Positions 35,427 to 43,288 of a DNA stretch of 64,000 nt are shown here, piece by piece. The stretch spans positions 89,748 through 153,747 of the forward strand of contig CAKRJT010000004.1 in NCBI GenBank assembly GCA_934351925.1, read 5' to 3'. The DNA is from an uncultured Lachnospiraceae bacterium (lineage in GTDB: Bacteria; Bacillota; Clostridia; Lachnospirales; Lachnospiraceae). Below the pieces are notes generated by a model. That model worked only from the letters and a program-made list of their open reading frames with translations, was not told where the DNA came from and searched no databases. Positions within the stretch are counted from its first letter, which is position 1, and each line of letters begins with the position of its first letter. The position numbers and the translations under genes are program-made.

Positions 35427-35687
35427 ATGAACAATTATATGATTATCGGAGCAATGAAGAATGTCAACAGTGCAGTGAGAGGGATATGGACAAAGATGGG
35501 GCTGCATGGCATGACCGGAATGCAGTCACGGATGCTTCGCCGCGAGGAGGGAAGCGCCGTTATAGGTGAAGTGCTCGTTATGATAGTGGTGGTTGCCATG
35601 GCGGCCATATTCAAGTCAGGGGGTCTTGATTTCATCAAAAGCATATGGACGACCATGACCCAGACGGCATCGACCATGTTTTCATAG
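35427..35687 (+). CDS. Flp1-like major pilin
   Basis: Small protein of 86 aa with a charged N-terminal ~40 residues, then REEGSAVIGEVLVMIVVVAM, a class-III-like prepilin junction followed by one hydrophobic helix. Cleavage is expected after Gly42 of EEG; the conserved glutamate (Glu48) falls at +6 rather than the usual +5. GGAGGA lies upstream of the ATG. Position between the platform genes and TadE-like genes supports the pilin assignment. An internal Met could be the true start and would shorten the leader. Confidence 0.75.
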   Translation: MNNYMIIGAMKNVNSAVRGIWTKMGLHGMTGMQSRMLRREEGSAVIGEVLVMIVVVAMAAIFKSGGLDFIKSIWTTMTQTASTMFS

Positions 35688-35701
35688 ACCGGGAGCAGCT
35701 T

Positions 35702-36127
35702 ATGAAGGATATTTTCCTGTGCAGAAAGAGCGGAGTCGGAAATATGATTTCGTGCATGCTGTGTATCCTGTTTTTATTTATTGTGATGCAGCTTGGGCTT
35801 GACATGTATGGAACGATGAATCTTGCCATAAGAAAATCCCGCATAGAGAGGACGTATATTCTCTACATGGAAACGTATGGATATCTGACACGCGACAGAC
35901 AGGAGCAGCTAACGAGGGAGCTTTCCGGTCTTGGAGTGGCTGATATCTCATATGCAGGAACTACCCTGACACAGGCAGGCTACGGACAGGAGATAATTCT
36001 GTCCGTGACCGGATGCCTGAGAACAGGGACGCTCGGAGAATTTGCGGATGGCTTTTCGTTTTTGAGGGAGGGAATGACCGATTTTAGAATTTACCAGAAA
36101 TCTACGGCGAAGAACAGGGAAGGCTGA
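35702..36127 (+). CDS. TadE-like minor pilin
   Basis: Protein of 141 aa. The N-terminal KSGVGNMISCMLCILFLFIV is a prepilin-like glycine junction followed by a hydrophobic helix. The rest is a small extracellular domain. The start at 35702 has GGGAG upstream and lies 15 bases after the Flp gene stop. The ORF could be opened further upstream, inside the Flp gene, but without a ribosome site. Minor pilins of this type cap or initiate the Flp fibre (family knowledge). Confidence 0.75.
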   Translation: MKDIFLCRKSGVGNMISCMLCILFLFIVMQLGLDMYGTMNLAIRKSRIERTYILYMETYGYLTRDRQEQLTRELSGLGVADISYAGTTLTQAGYGQEIILSVTGCLRTGTLGEFADGFSFLREGMTDFRIYQKSTAKNREG

Positions 36128-36158
36128 GCAGGGCTCGGCAGCTATTATTCCGCTTGCC

Positions 36159-36701
36159 ATGATGCTTGTGGTTTTTATGTGTTTCTTTATCGTATTTACG
36201 TTTAGAAGGAGCGCTCTGGAGTACAGCTATGAGCAGACAGACAGCAATCTTATATATTCGCTTCTGGCAGCAGCCATAATAAACCTCGACGAATATGTGC
36301 GTTCAGGTAATCTGATAGTGTCGGACGGTGCGGAACCGGAGGTGGGTGACAGAGCGTTTGTCAACTCATATGCCCGGTTTGTCGAGTGCCTCAGGGCTGA
36401 CTTAGGGCTTGATGCCGACATGCGGAGTGTAAAGGAACAGGGACTTTGCGGGGGCGTAGAGATTGTATCCTACAGAATATACAACTATGTGACAGACGAC
36501 TCGGGCTGGCATATAACTGAGTGCGGGATAAATAACGGACAGCCGTACACGCTCAGATATCCGGACAATGTGAGGGTGTATGTGCAGGCTAATGACGGAA
36601 TGGTGTGCATAAAGGAGACATCTGTATATGCACGGATTTCCTTCACGCTTGAGAAGCTTGGAAGCTACAGACTCACAAGGCTTGTGGCAGTTACAATATG
36701 A
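36159..36701 (+). CDS. TadE/TadF-like minor pilin, true start probably upstream of the first ATG
   Basis: The protein from ATG 36159 (180 aa) begins inside a hydrophobic helix, and this ATG has no ribosome site. The same frame is open back to a stop at 36075. That extension encodes KAEQGSAAIIPLAMM, a prepilin-like junction directly before the helix. The extension has no ATG, GTG or TTG. An ATT at 36081 is preceded, eight bases away, by GGGAGGG (36066-36072), so it may start there. The remainder is an extracellular domain ending in RLTRLVAVTI. It overlaps the end of the preceding minor pilin gene if started at 36081. Confidence 0.7.
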   Translation: MMLVVFMCFFIVFTFRRSALEYSYEQTDSNLIYSLLAAAIINLDEYVRSGNLIVSDGAEPEVGDRAFVNSYARFVECLRADLGLDADMRSVKEQGLCGGVEIVSYRIYNYVTDDSGWHITECGINNGQPYTLRYPDNVRVYVQANDGMVCIKETSVYARISFTLEKLGSYRLTRLVAVTI

Positions 36702-36754
36702 TATATGAAAAATGGGACATGGAGGCGGCAATACAATAATGGAGGGTTGGGACA

Positions 36755-37516
36755 ATGTTAAAGAATGTGGGGAGAAAGAGAAAGCCTAAGGAGGTCTTGA
36801 TAAAGGAAAAAAGACAGCGGGGAGTGCTGAATGTGAGGGTGCTGATATACAGCTTTATTGTCACGATGACATTGTATGCGATAATGTTGTTCGTTGAGGG
36901 AAAGGTTCTTAAACAGGAAGATTATACAGCAGTGTATGTGGCGCAGACGGACATAGCGGAGAATACAATGATCAGCGCGGATAATGCGGGTATGTATTTC
37001 TCATTGGAGCAGAGAAGAAGCGACTGGCTGCCCGTCGGGTGCGTGACGGATATGACACAGCTTTTGGGAATGATGACGGCACAGGATATTGCCGTCAATG
37101 AGATACTGACGATGGGAAAGCTTTCTGATACCGACAGAAGAACGGAGGGAATGGAGGCTCCTGTAGAAGTATCGCTCAATGCAAATAATTTATCGCAGGT
37201 GGTTGGCGGTGTTCTGCGTGAGGGTGACAGAATAAATATATGGTCCGTCTCGGAGAATAACAGCAACGGTATAGCTGTGGTGAGCGCGGAAAAAATCTGC
37301 GATTATGCTTATGTGACAAGGGTATTCACCTCCGCGGGTGTGCAGCTAAGAAACGGCACGGCTGATGATAACGCGGCAATGGTGATTAATATTGTCATTC
37401 CTGGAAAGAGGGAGGAAGAATTTAATGTTGCACTCGAGAGCGGAACCCTGCGGATTGGAAGATGCATGTACGAACTCACAAAAACTGCACACGGGGAGAA
37501 GGGGGAGGGCAATTAA
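36755..37516 (+). CDS. CpaB-like Flp pilus assembly protein with SAF domain
   Basis: Protein of 253 aa with a basic N-terminus (KRKPKEVLIKEKRQR), one membrane helix near residues 28-48, and an SAF domain (VYVAQTDIAENTMISADNAGM) followed by a beta-rich domain with VSLNANNLSQVVGGVLREGD. CpaB is part of the Tad assembly machine. The order here differs from loci where cpaB is first. GGAGGG lies upstream of the ATG at 36755. Confidence 0.85.
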   Translation: MLKNVGRKRKPKEVLIKEKRQRGVLNVRVLIYSFIVTMTLYAIMLFVEGKVLKQEDYTAVYVAQTDIAENTMISADNAGMYFSLEQRRSDWLPVGCVTDMTQLLGMMTAQDIAVNEILTMGKLSDTDRRTEGMEAPVEVSLNANNLSQVVGGVLREGDRINIWSVSENNSNGIAVVSAEKICDYAYVTRVFTSAGVQLRNGTADDNAAMVINIVIPGKREEEFNVALESGTLRIGRCMYELTKTAHGEKGEGN

Positions 37517-37546
37517 GCCTGAAAGCGAAACATTCAAACAGCATAT

Positions 37547-37596
37547 TGGTGGTAATACTGCAGGCATTGCCTGCAGTATGCAGTGGTATAAATATG
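37547..37596 (+). repeat. Short hairpin repeat (family B) upstream of the prepilin peptidase
   Basis: The perfect 9-base arms ACTGCAGGC (37557-37565) and GCCTGCAGT (37569-37577) are followed by ATGCAGTGGTATAAATATG, matching the arrangement at 24276-24320. The stem sequences differ from that copy in a paired fashion (AAG/CTT there, AGG/CCT here). Confidence 0.6.
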
Positions 37597-38105
37597 CAGG
37601 AATGATTCTGTGTAGTGTTCTTACAGTGTTGGGAGGTCTTGTATGTCAGCCGGAGGAGCTGGCTGCATTGTTTATACTTGCTTTCTGCGCCTACACGGAT
37701 ATGAATACGGCACAGGTGTATGTTTTCCCGATAAGGGTATGTATAGCCTGTGAACTGGTTGGATTTGTCCTGTTGAATGGGCTGTCCTGTAAAGAGTATG
37801 GGGGACTGCTTCTGTGCGTTGCCATAATTGTGTTTATGAGAATTATAAGGGCATATGCACAGGGAGACATGGAAATATTTATAATGCTTGTTATGGCAGC
37901 GGGGATAAGTGGTGAAGAAATCGTCAGCTATTTTCTAAGACTTATGACGATGTCAGCCCTGATATTTGTCTTGTTGTTTGGTATCTGTTTTATTATATAT
38001 AGTCTCATCAGAAAGTTGAAGGGAAAGAAGATTGTAATTGTCAAAAAAGCGCCGATGGTACCGTCAATCGCCATTGCTTTTATATTATGCCATCTGTGCA
38101 GATAA
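37578..38105 (+). CDS. A24-type prepilin peptidase (TadV/CpaA-like)
   Basis: Membrane aspartic protease that processes Flp prepilins. About five helices are present. The two catalytic-type aspartates are in FCAYTDMNTAQVYVFPIR and AYAQGDMEIFIML, matching the usual D and GD motifs. At ~175 aa it is the short single-domain form. The start is uncertain: ATG 37578 lies at the edge of the family B hairpin, and ATG 37602 is also possible. Neither has a strong ribosome site, so translation may be coupled to the preceding gene. Confidence 0.8.
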   Translation: MQWYKYAGMILCSVLTVLGGLVCQPEELAALFILAFCAYTDMNTAQVYVFPIRVCIACELVGFVLLNGLSCKEYGGLLLCVAIIVFMRIIRAYAQGDMEIFIMLVMAAGISGEEIVSYFLRLMTMSALIFVLLFGICFIIYSLIRKLKGKKIVIVKKAPMVPSIAIAFILCHLCR

Positions 38106-38249
38106 TTTAACTTTTCAAAGTAAGGGAAGCGTGGATAATTCTTTTACAGGTATGTCATAAAAAATTCATATTTTTATTTTATAATACAAAATTGCAGATA
38201 ATGGATTTTGTGTGACATAAAAAGGATAATCCGGAGGCTAAGATTCGCA

Positions 38250-39728
38250 ATGGATAATAATCACAATATGCCGGGGCAGGAGAATGGGAAACGGGACGAA
38301 CAGGAGTACAGCCTGTACACAGAGAAGATAGTAAAAAAACCCGGAAATAGGATTAAAAGAGCAGTGAAGCATGTAGCAAAGGTTATTGGATCGGCAGTGA
38401 TATTCGGTGTGGTATCGGGATTGGTTTTGTCAGTGGTGTATCCGACTGCCAGAAAGTTTGTGGGCGATGAGGAACCATCTACGAGACAGGGAACGGTCAT
38501 ACCAACAGACAGTCAGACCGAGGAGAGCACTGACGATTTGTGGTCATACCGGGAGAGTGACTCCGACGAACCTGAGAGCACTGCTGACGAAGGTAGCGAT
38601 AACACCGATGGATCTAAGGCGGGCACAGACAATAATGAATCGGAGGGAACTTCTGCCCTTGATGGTGAAACAGGTGAGGACTGTCAGACAGGTGACGATG
38701 GCAGCCTGAGCAGGGAAGAATTAGTGTCCTTGGTCGACGACCAGATTAATTATGCAATATCCGGATATAAGCCAGGGGTTAGTGAGTTTGACGCACTCTA
38801 CTCGGGACTCAAATCGGTTATGGCAGATGTCAATAAGTCGATAGTGACTATCGAGGTTTCACAGGACGGAACGACATGGGACTATATATCGGATACCGGG
38901 GTTATGGGCTTTATTGCAGCGGAGGACGATTACAGCTTTTACATTCTGACCACGAAGCAGTTTGTTGAGGAAAAATTTCTCTCTGTTATATTTAATGACG
39001 GAACGGTTGCAGATGGGACATACATAACGGGTGATACCACGACAAATCTTGCCATTGTAGCTGTGGACAAGACTGTATTCCCGGGGGAGATACCTCAGAC
39101 AATCAAGGTGGCTGTGCTTGGAAATTCATATATCGTACAGCAGGGTGACCCGGTGATTGCAGTTGGAAGCATATACGGACAGAGCGGTATGGTTGTATAC
39201 ACGACAGCGACCTCGGTAGCAGGAAGCATAATGGACACTGACTGCAGTTATCGCATGATAAGTACCGATATTGCATCGGGTGAGGACGACAGCGGCATAA
39301 TTGTGAACACCAAGGGTGAGATTGTTGGAATAGTACCTTACCACAATGAGGCAATATCAGGAAAAATTATTAATTCTTATGGAATTTCTGAGTTAAAACG
39401 CTTGATTGAAAGGTTGATTAATGGTAAAGTAACACCGTATGTGGGTATTAGTCCGCAGACCGTAACCACAGTGATGAAGGATGTGTATGGCATGCCGGAC
39501 GGGATATATGTGAGTCTTGTCGAGGACGGTTCGCCTGCGTTCTATTCAGGTATACAGAGCGGAGATATAATAACGGCTGTCGGTGATGAGACTGTCAATT
39601 CAGTAAGATCCTTTCAGAATGTAGTCTTTTCCTTGGAGCCGGGAAACGACACGACAGTATTTATCAGCAGACCGGGCAAGGACGGATACCGCAATATTGA
39701 GATAACACTTCAAATAGGTGTGGAATAA
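38250..39728 (+). CDS. HtrA-like membrane protein with degenerate protease triad and PDZ domain
   Basis: Protein of ~492 aa. A cytoplasmic N-terminus is followed by one helix (~residues 45-65), an acidic Ser/Thr/Glu linker (~70-160), a trypsin-like domain (~175-390) and a PDZ domain (~395-490, YVGISPQTV, GSPAFYSGIQSGDIITAVGD). Against the HtrA pattern, the catalytic His position reads Q237 (LTTKQFV), the Asp position reads N266 (TTNLAIV), and Ser348 remains in GEDDSGI. It is probably inactive as a protease. The start at 38250 has CCGGAGG upstream. It follows the pilus operon and could help stabilise secreted proteins, but that is inference. Confidence 0.8.
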   Translation: MDNNHNMPGQENGKRDEQEYSLYTEKIVKKPGNRIKRAVKHVAKVIGSAVIFGVVSGLVLSVVYPTARKFVGDEEPSTRQGTVIPTDSQTEESTDDLWSYRESDSDEPESTADEGSDNTDGSKAGTDNNESEGTSALDGETGEDCQTGDDGSLSREELVSLVDDQINYAISGYKPGVSEFDALYSGLKSVMADVNKSIVTIEVSQDGTTWDYISDTGVMGFIAAEDDYSFYILTTKQFVEEKFLSVIFNDGTVADGTYITGDTTTNLAIVAVDKTVFPGEIPQTIKVAVLGNSYIVQQGDPVIAVGSIYGQSGMVVYTTATSVAGSIMDTDCSYRMISTDIASGEDDSGIIVNTKGEIVGIVPYHNEAISGKIINSYGISELKRLIERLINGKVTPYVGISPQTVTTVMKDVYGMPDGIYVSLVEDGSPAFYSGIQSGDIITAVGDETVNSVRSFQNVVFSLEPGNDTTVFISRPGKDGYRNIEITLQIGVE

Positions 39729-39753
39729 TTAAATTTGGAAATGGAGATTTATA

Positions 39754-40701
39754 ATGAGATACATTGACAGCCTTCACGAGGGTGAGCGGGTTACAAGCAT
39801 ATATATGTGCAAGCAGAAGAACGCTGCGACTACCAAGAACGGAAAGCCTTATGAGAACGTCCTTTTACAGGACAGGACGGGGACACTTGATGCCAAGATA
39901 TGGGAGCCTAATTCCATGGGTATTGAGGAGTTCGAGGCACTGGATTTCATAGAGGTTCAGGGTGAGGTCACAGTGTTTAACGGGGCTATGCAGATGAGCA
40001 TCAAGCGTGCGCGCAAGTGTGCAGAGGGTGAGTTTGATATGAAGGATTTCCTTCCGGTGAGTTCACGCGACATAGACGAGATGTATGCCGAGCTCATGAC
40101 TCTTAAAAATAAGGTTGGAAATGCATACCTTCGAAGCCTCTTAGACAGCTTCTTTGTGGAGGATACCGAACTGATAAAGAATTTTAAGTTCCACTCGGCA
40201 GCTAAGTCGGTTCACCACGGCTTTGTCGGCGGACTTCTTGAGCATACACTTGGTGTGACTACGCTCTGTGACTGCTTTGCGGACAGATATCCGATGCTCA
40301 ACCGCGATCTGCTTTTAACCGGAGCAATGCTGCACGATATAGGAAAGCTTAAGGAATTATCCGATTTTCCTACGAATGATTACACCGATGATGGACAGCT
40401 TTTAGGTCATATCATAATCGGTGTTGAGATGATAGGAAAGCATGCCGCAGCCATAGAGGGCTTCCCTCCAAGACTCGAGGCTGAGTTAAAGCATCTGATT
40501 GTATCTCATCATGGTGAATACGAGTACGGCTCACCGAAGAAGCCTGCAATCATGGAGGCATTTGCACTTAACTTTGCCGACAATATGGACGCGAAGATGG
40601 AGACATTGAAGGAACTTCTCTCCACACCGCAGGCACAGACGGGCGAGTGGCTTGGATTTCAGAAGATGCTTGACACTAATGTGAGAAAGACGGTTGTGTA
40701 G
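39754..40701 (+). CDS. yhaM: 3'-5' exoribonuclease YhaM family protein
   Basis: Cytoplasmic exonuclease of 315 aa with an N-terminal OB fold (residues ~10-95, NAATTKNGKPYENVLLQDRTG) and a C-terminal HD domain (HHGFVGGLLEHTLGV, LLTGAMLHDIGKLKEL, HLIVSHHGEYEYGSP). The HD metal residues are all present. The length matches Bacillus YhaM. GGAG lies upstream of the ATG at 39754. Confidence 0.95.
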   Translation: MRYIDSLHEGERVTSIYMCKQKNAATTKNGKPYENVLLQDRTGTLDAKIWEPNSMGIEEFEALDFIEVQGEVTVFNGAMQMSIKRARKCAEGEFDMKDFLPVSSRDIDEMYAELMTLKNKVGNAYLRSLLDSFFVEDTELIKNFKFHSAAKSVHHGFVGGLLEHTLGVTTLCDCFADRYPMLNRDLLLTGAMLHDIGKLKELSDFPTNDYTDDGQLLGHIIIGVEMIGKHAAAIEGFPPRLEAELKHLIVSHHGEYEYGSPKKPAIMEAFALNFADNMDAKMETLKELLSTPQAQTGEWLGFQKMLDTNVRKTVV

Positions 40702-40734
40702 GGAACAGTATGCAAAAGCAGTGACACGGCTATT

Positions 40735-40845
40735 TGCTTATGAGCGAAAACAAATGGCTTTTATGGCAGAAGAGAAACCGCCTTATCAATTTTTCTTCGC
40801 CTCTTTGCAATGAAGCGCTCAGAAATGAGGATTTATATTATAATG
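40735..40845 (+). repeat. Dispersed repeat family A copy upstream of the first rlmD
   Basis: About 110 bases with TTATGAGCGAAAACAAAT near 40738-40755, then TTTTATGGCAGAAGAGAAAC, and at the end CGCTCAGAAATGAGGATT (40817-40834). It aligns along its whole length with 52641-52765. The 3' GAGG serves as a ribosome site for the following gene. Confidence 0.75.
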
Positions 40846-42444
40846 GAAAAAAATCAGGAATGTATCGTTAAAATAGAAGATATGTCCCTTGATGGAGAAG
40901 GCGTAGGCAGAGTTAATGGCTACGCCCTTTTTGTTAAGGACACAGTTATAGGTGACGAGGTGCGCGTAAAGATAACAAAAACCAACAAGACGTATGGCTA
41001 TGCCCGTCTTATTGATGTGCTCGTCCCTTCACCGCACCGCGTACAGGCGCGGTGCCCTATAGCAAGGCAGTGCGGAGGCTGCAACCTTCAGGAGCTCTCA
41101 TATGCCGGGCAGCTTACTTTCAAGCGCGGAGTGATACAGAAGAATATAAGAAGAATAGGCGGTATTGCTGATGCTGAGGTGGAAAAGGTCATCGGAATGA
41201 AGGAGCCGTTCTTTTACAGAAATAAGTCCCAGTTCCCGGTCGGCGAGGACAAGGACGGAAATATCCGTATCGGTTTTTATGCAGGAAGAACCCACTCGAT
41301 AATAGAGACACCGACCTGCTATATAGGTGCACCGGTCAATGAACCTATTGTCAATGCTGTCCGCGAATTCATGGAGGAGAATAAGGTAAAGCAATACAAT
41401 GAAATTAAGCACACAGGCGTAGTCCGCCATATTCTCATACGCTGCGGCTATACAACAGGTGAGATTATGGTGTGCCTTGTAATAAATCAGAATAAGCTGC
41501 CACATGCGGATAAGTTTGTTGATAAGCTACTCGGACTGGATTTTACGAGTGTTATGGGAAATGGGGAGATATGGAGGAAGGAAGCTGCTGTATGTGAGGC
41601 GCAGTCATTAGGCGATGAGAAGGCTGTGAATAGAGGACAACTTGTTGATGATGGTCAAAGGGTTACGGGTAATGAGCAGTTGGTATGCTGTGGCATGCCT
41701 GCGAGTGATGAAAATGTAGTAAACAAAGGAAATACCTGGCATATAAAGAGTATAATGCTAAATGTAAATACGAAGAACACCAATGTGATTCTCGGGAATG
41801 AGTGTAAGACATTGTGGGGGAATTCGTATATCGAGGACTATATTGGAGATGTAAAATATCATATTTCGCCGCTTTCCTTCTATCAGGTAAATCCTGTTCA
41901 GACAAGAAAACTTTATCAGACAGCGCTTGATTACGCCGGTCTTACCGGGAATGAGGTCGTATGGGATCTCTACTGTGGGATAGGAACAATCTCGCTGTTT
42001 CTTGCAAAGCAGGCAAAGAAGGTATACGGTGTCGAGATTGTACCGCAGGCTATCGAGGATGCCAAGGAGAACGCACGTCTTAACAATATCGACAACGCGG
42101 AGTTCTTTGTCGGAAAGGCTGAGGATGTTCTGCCGGACTTCTACGCTAAGGAGAGCGAGCGCCTCGGCAGTAAGCTCACCGCAGACGTGATTGTGGTAGA
42201 CCCGCCGCGAAAGGGCTGCGACGAAGCACTCCTTGCGACCATGGTACAGATGGAGCCTGAGAGAATAGTGTATGTGTCGTGCGACAGCGCAACGCTTGCA
42301 AGGGATTTAAAGTATCTGTGTAGAAATGGATATGAGATTGAAAAATGTATCGGATGTGATATGTTTCCGCAGGGGGGACATGTGGAGACGGTAGTCAAAT
42401 TATCCCTCAAAAAAGATACACCTAAGATTGAGGTAACAATGTAG
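40843..42444 (+). CDS. rlmD: 23S rRNA (uracil-5-)-methyltransferase RlmD, with internal insertion
   Basis: S-adenosylmethionine-dependent enzyme that methylates a 23S rRNA uridine at C5. An N-terminal TRAM domain (EDMSLDGEGVGRV) is followed by Fe-S cysteines in CPIARQCGGCNLQ, the methyltransferase core (YCGIGTISLFLA, VVDPPRKGCD) and the nucleophile region YVSCDSATLARD. Compared with the family pattern, ~65 residues are inserted in frame between LDFTS and SIMLNVNTKN (about 41551-41745), polar and low in complexity. ATG 40843 is the likely start; ATG 40810 lies within the repeat. The 3' end overlaps the decayed toxin gene. Confidence 0.9.
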   Translation: MEKNQECIVKIEDMSLDGEGVGRVNGYALFVKDTVIGDEVRVKITKTNKTYGYARLIDVLVPSPHRVQARCPIARQCGGCNLQELSYAGQLTFKRGVIQKNIRRIGGIADAEVEKVIGMKEPFFYRNKSQFPVGEDKDGNIRIGFYAGRTHSIIETPTCYIGAPVNEPIVNAVREFMEENKVKQYNEIKHTGVVRHILIRCGYTTGEIMVCLVINQNKLPHADKFVDKLLGLDFTSVMGNGEIWRKEAAVCEAQSLGDEKAVNRGQLVDDGQRVTGNEQLVCCGMPASDENVVNKGNTWHIKSIMLNVNTKNTNVILGNECKTLWGNSYIEDYIGDVKYHISPLSFYQVNPVQTRKLYQTALDYAGLTGNEVVWDLYCGIGTISLFLAKQAKKVYGVEIVPQAIEDAKENARLNNIDNAEFFVGKAEDVLPDFYAKESERLGSKLTADVIVVDPPRKGCDEALLATMVQMEPERIVYVSCDSATLARDLKYLCRNGYEIEKCIGCDMFPQGGHVETVVKLSLKKDTPKIEVTM

Positions 42445-42592
42445 CCTGATGAAGAGAGCAACTACACACCAGCGTACCGCCATTCGCCAGAATATCGATT
42501 ACCTCAAACAGCTTATCAAGATTTTTATTTTGCTTTTTGGCAAGCTTCAAATCCTTTTTAAACTGATTGGTAAACTGAATGTCGTATTTCAT
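42422..42592 (-). pseudogene. Truncated YafQ-type mRNA interferase toxin
   Basis: ATG 42592 overlaps the antitoxin stop (ATGA). The first ~40 residues match the YafQ/RelE-type toxins (MKYDIQFTNQFKKDLKLAKK, then LDKLFEVIDILANGGTL). After GGTL the sequence turns into an unrelated tail (VCSCSLHQ...) and stops at residue 56. It loses the catalytic histidines, aspartate and tryptophan found in the second half of YafQ. The junction lies within ~30 bases of the rlmD stop codon, so a deletion or insertion at the rlmD end probably removed the rest. Confidence 0.8.
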
Positions 42593-42861
42593 ACGTCGAG
42601 AGCTGCCTTAAGCGCATCCATACTGGAATAACGCGGAGCAGAAGGATCCTTCATCATTTTTCTGCCTTCCTCAATGGCAGCGGCTGTAGTATCATTCGGT
42701 ACTTCCAGTTTTAATTCAAAAGGAATACCATGCTCACGGATAGCGGTTCTCAGGAACATATTTACAGCAGTTGTCATATTCAGACCAAGTTCATTGAAGA
42801 TTTCCTCCGCCTGGTCCTTGATTGCCTTGTCTGTACGAATATTTAAATTAGTTGTTGCCAT
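42589..42861 (-). CDS. RelB/DinJ-family antitoxin
   Basis: Small ribbon-helix-helix antitoxin of 90 aa. The pattern ATTNLNIRTDKAIKDQAEEIFNELGLNMTTAVNMFLRTAIREHGIPFEL is typical of DinJ/RelB. Its C-terminal toxin-binding part (EEGRKMMKDPSAPRYSSMDALKAALDV) is intact. The start is ATG 42861 with GGAGG upstream; an ATG at 42876 is less likely. The partner toxin is truncated, leaving an orphan antitoxin that might still repress its own promoter. Confidence 0.92.
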   Translation of the reverse strand: MATTNLNIRTDKAIKDQAEEIFNELGLNMTTAVNMFLRTAIREHGIPFELKLEVPNDTTAAAIEEGRKMMKDPSAPRYSSMDALKAALDV

Positions 42862-43288
42862 ACAGAACACCTCCATTCAAGTATAGTATGCTCAAATATG
42901 CACCCGATGTCAACATATTGTCATTATATAGGACGCGTAAATTCTGTTAAAATGCATCGAAATCCCTCTGCGTAGCGATCTGTGCATAGCCTTTGTACTG
43001 GATTTCAGATTTGCCTTAAGCGAAGGAATTCGCAGCCGGATATTTTTTACCACTTTCGTACAGAAAGTCGAAACCCAGATAAAATCAACCTCTGTGATAA
43101 ATGCCTTAAAGCAGGCATTTTCGCAAAATATGAGTAATCTATAAAGTTGTAAAGTGGTGATAGAATAGAGAAGATGTAAAAACAACCAAAAACTATAGAA
43201 GAGTTTTCTCTTTTGTGGTAAAATATACCAATAAATGCCCTGCGGGTTTGGACATTGCAGCATATCACATAAGGAGGAATTTTTCTAT
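42862..43288. other. Gene-free interval with a short hairpin
   Basis: No convincing gene is found in these ~430 bases. A hairpin AAATGCC-TTAAAGCA-GGCATTT (43101-43122) with a T end may be a terminator. The segment just before the chemoreceptor carries its ribosome site AAGGAGGAA. Confidence 0.5.

Noticed and set aside
37392..37577. N-terminal extension of the prepilin peptidase into the CpaB gene
   Set aside because: It lies in another frame of CpaB, and the hydrophobic start expected for the peptidase is at 37578 or 37602.
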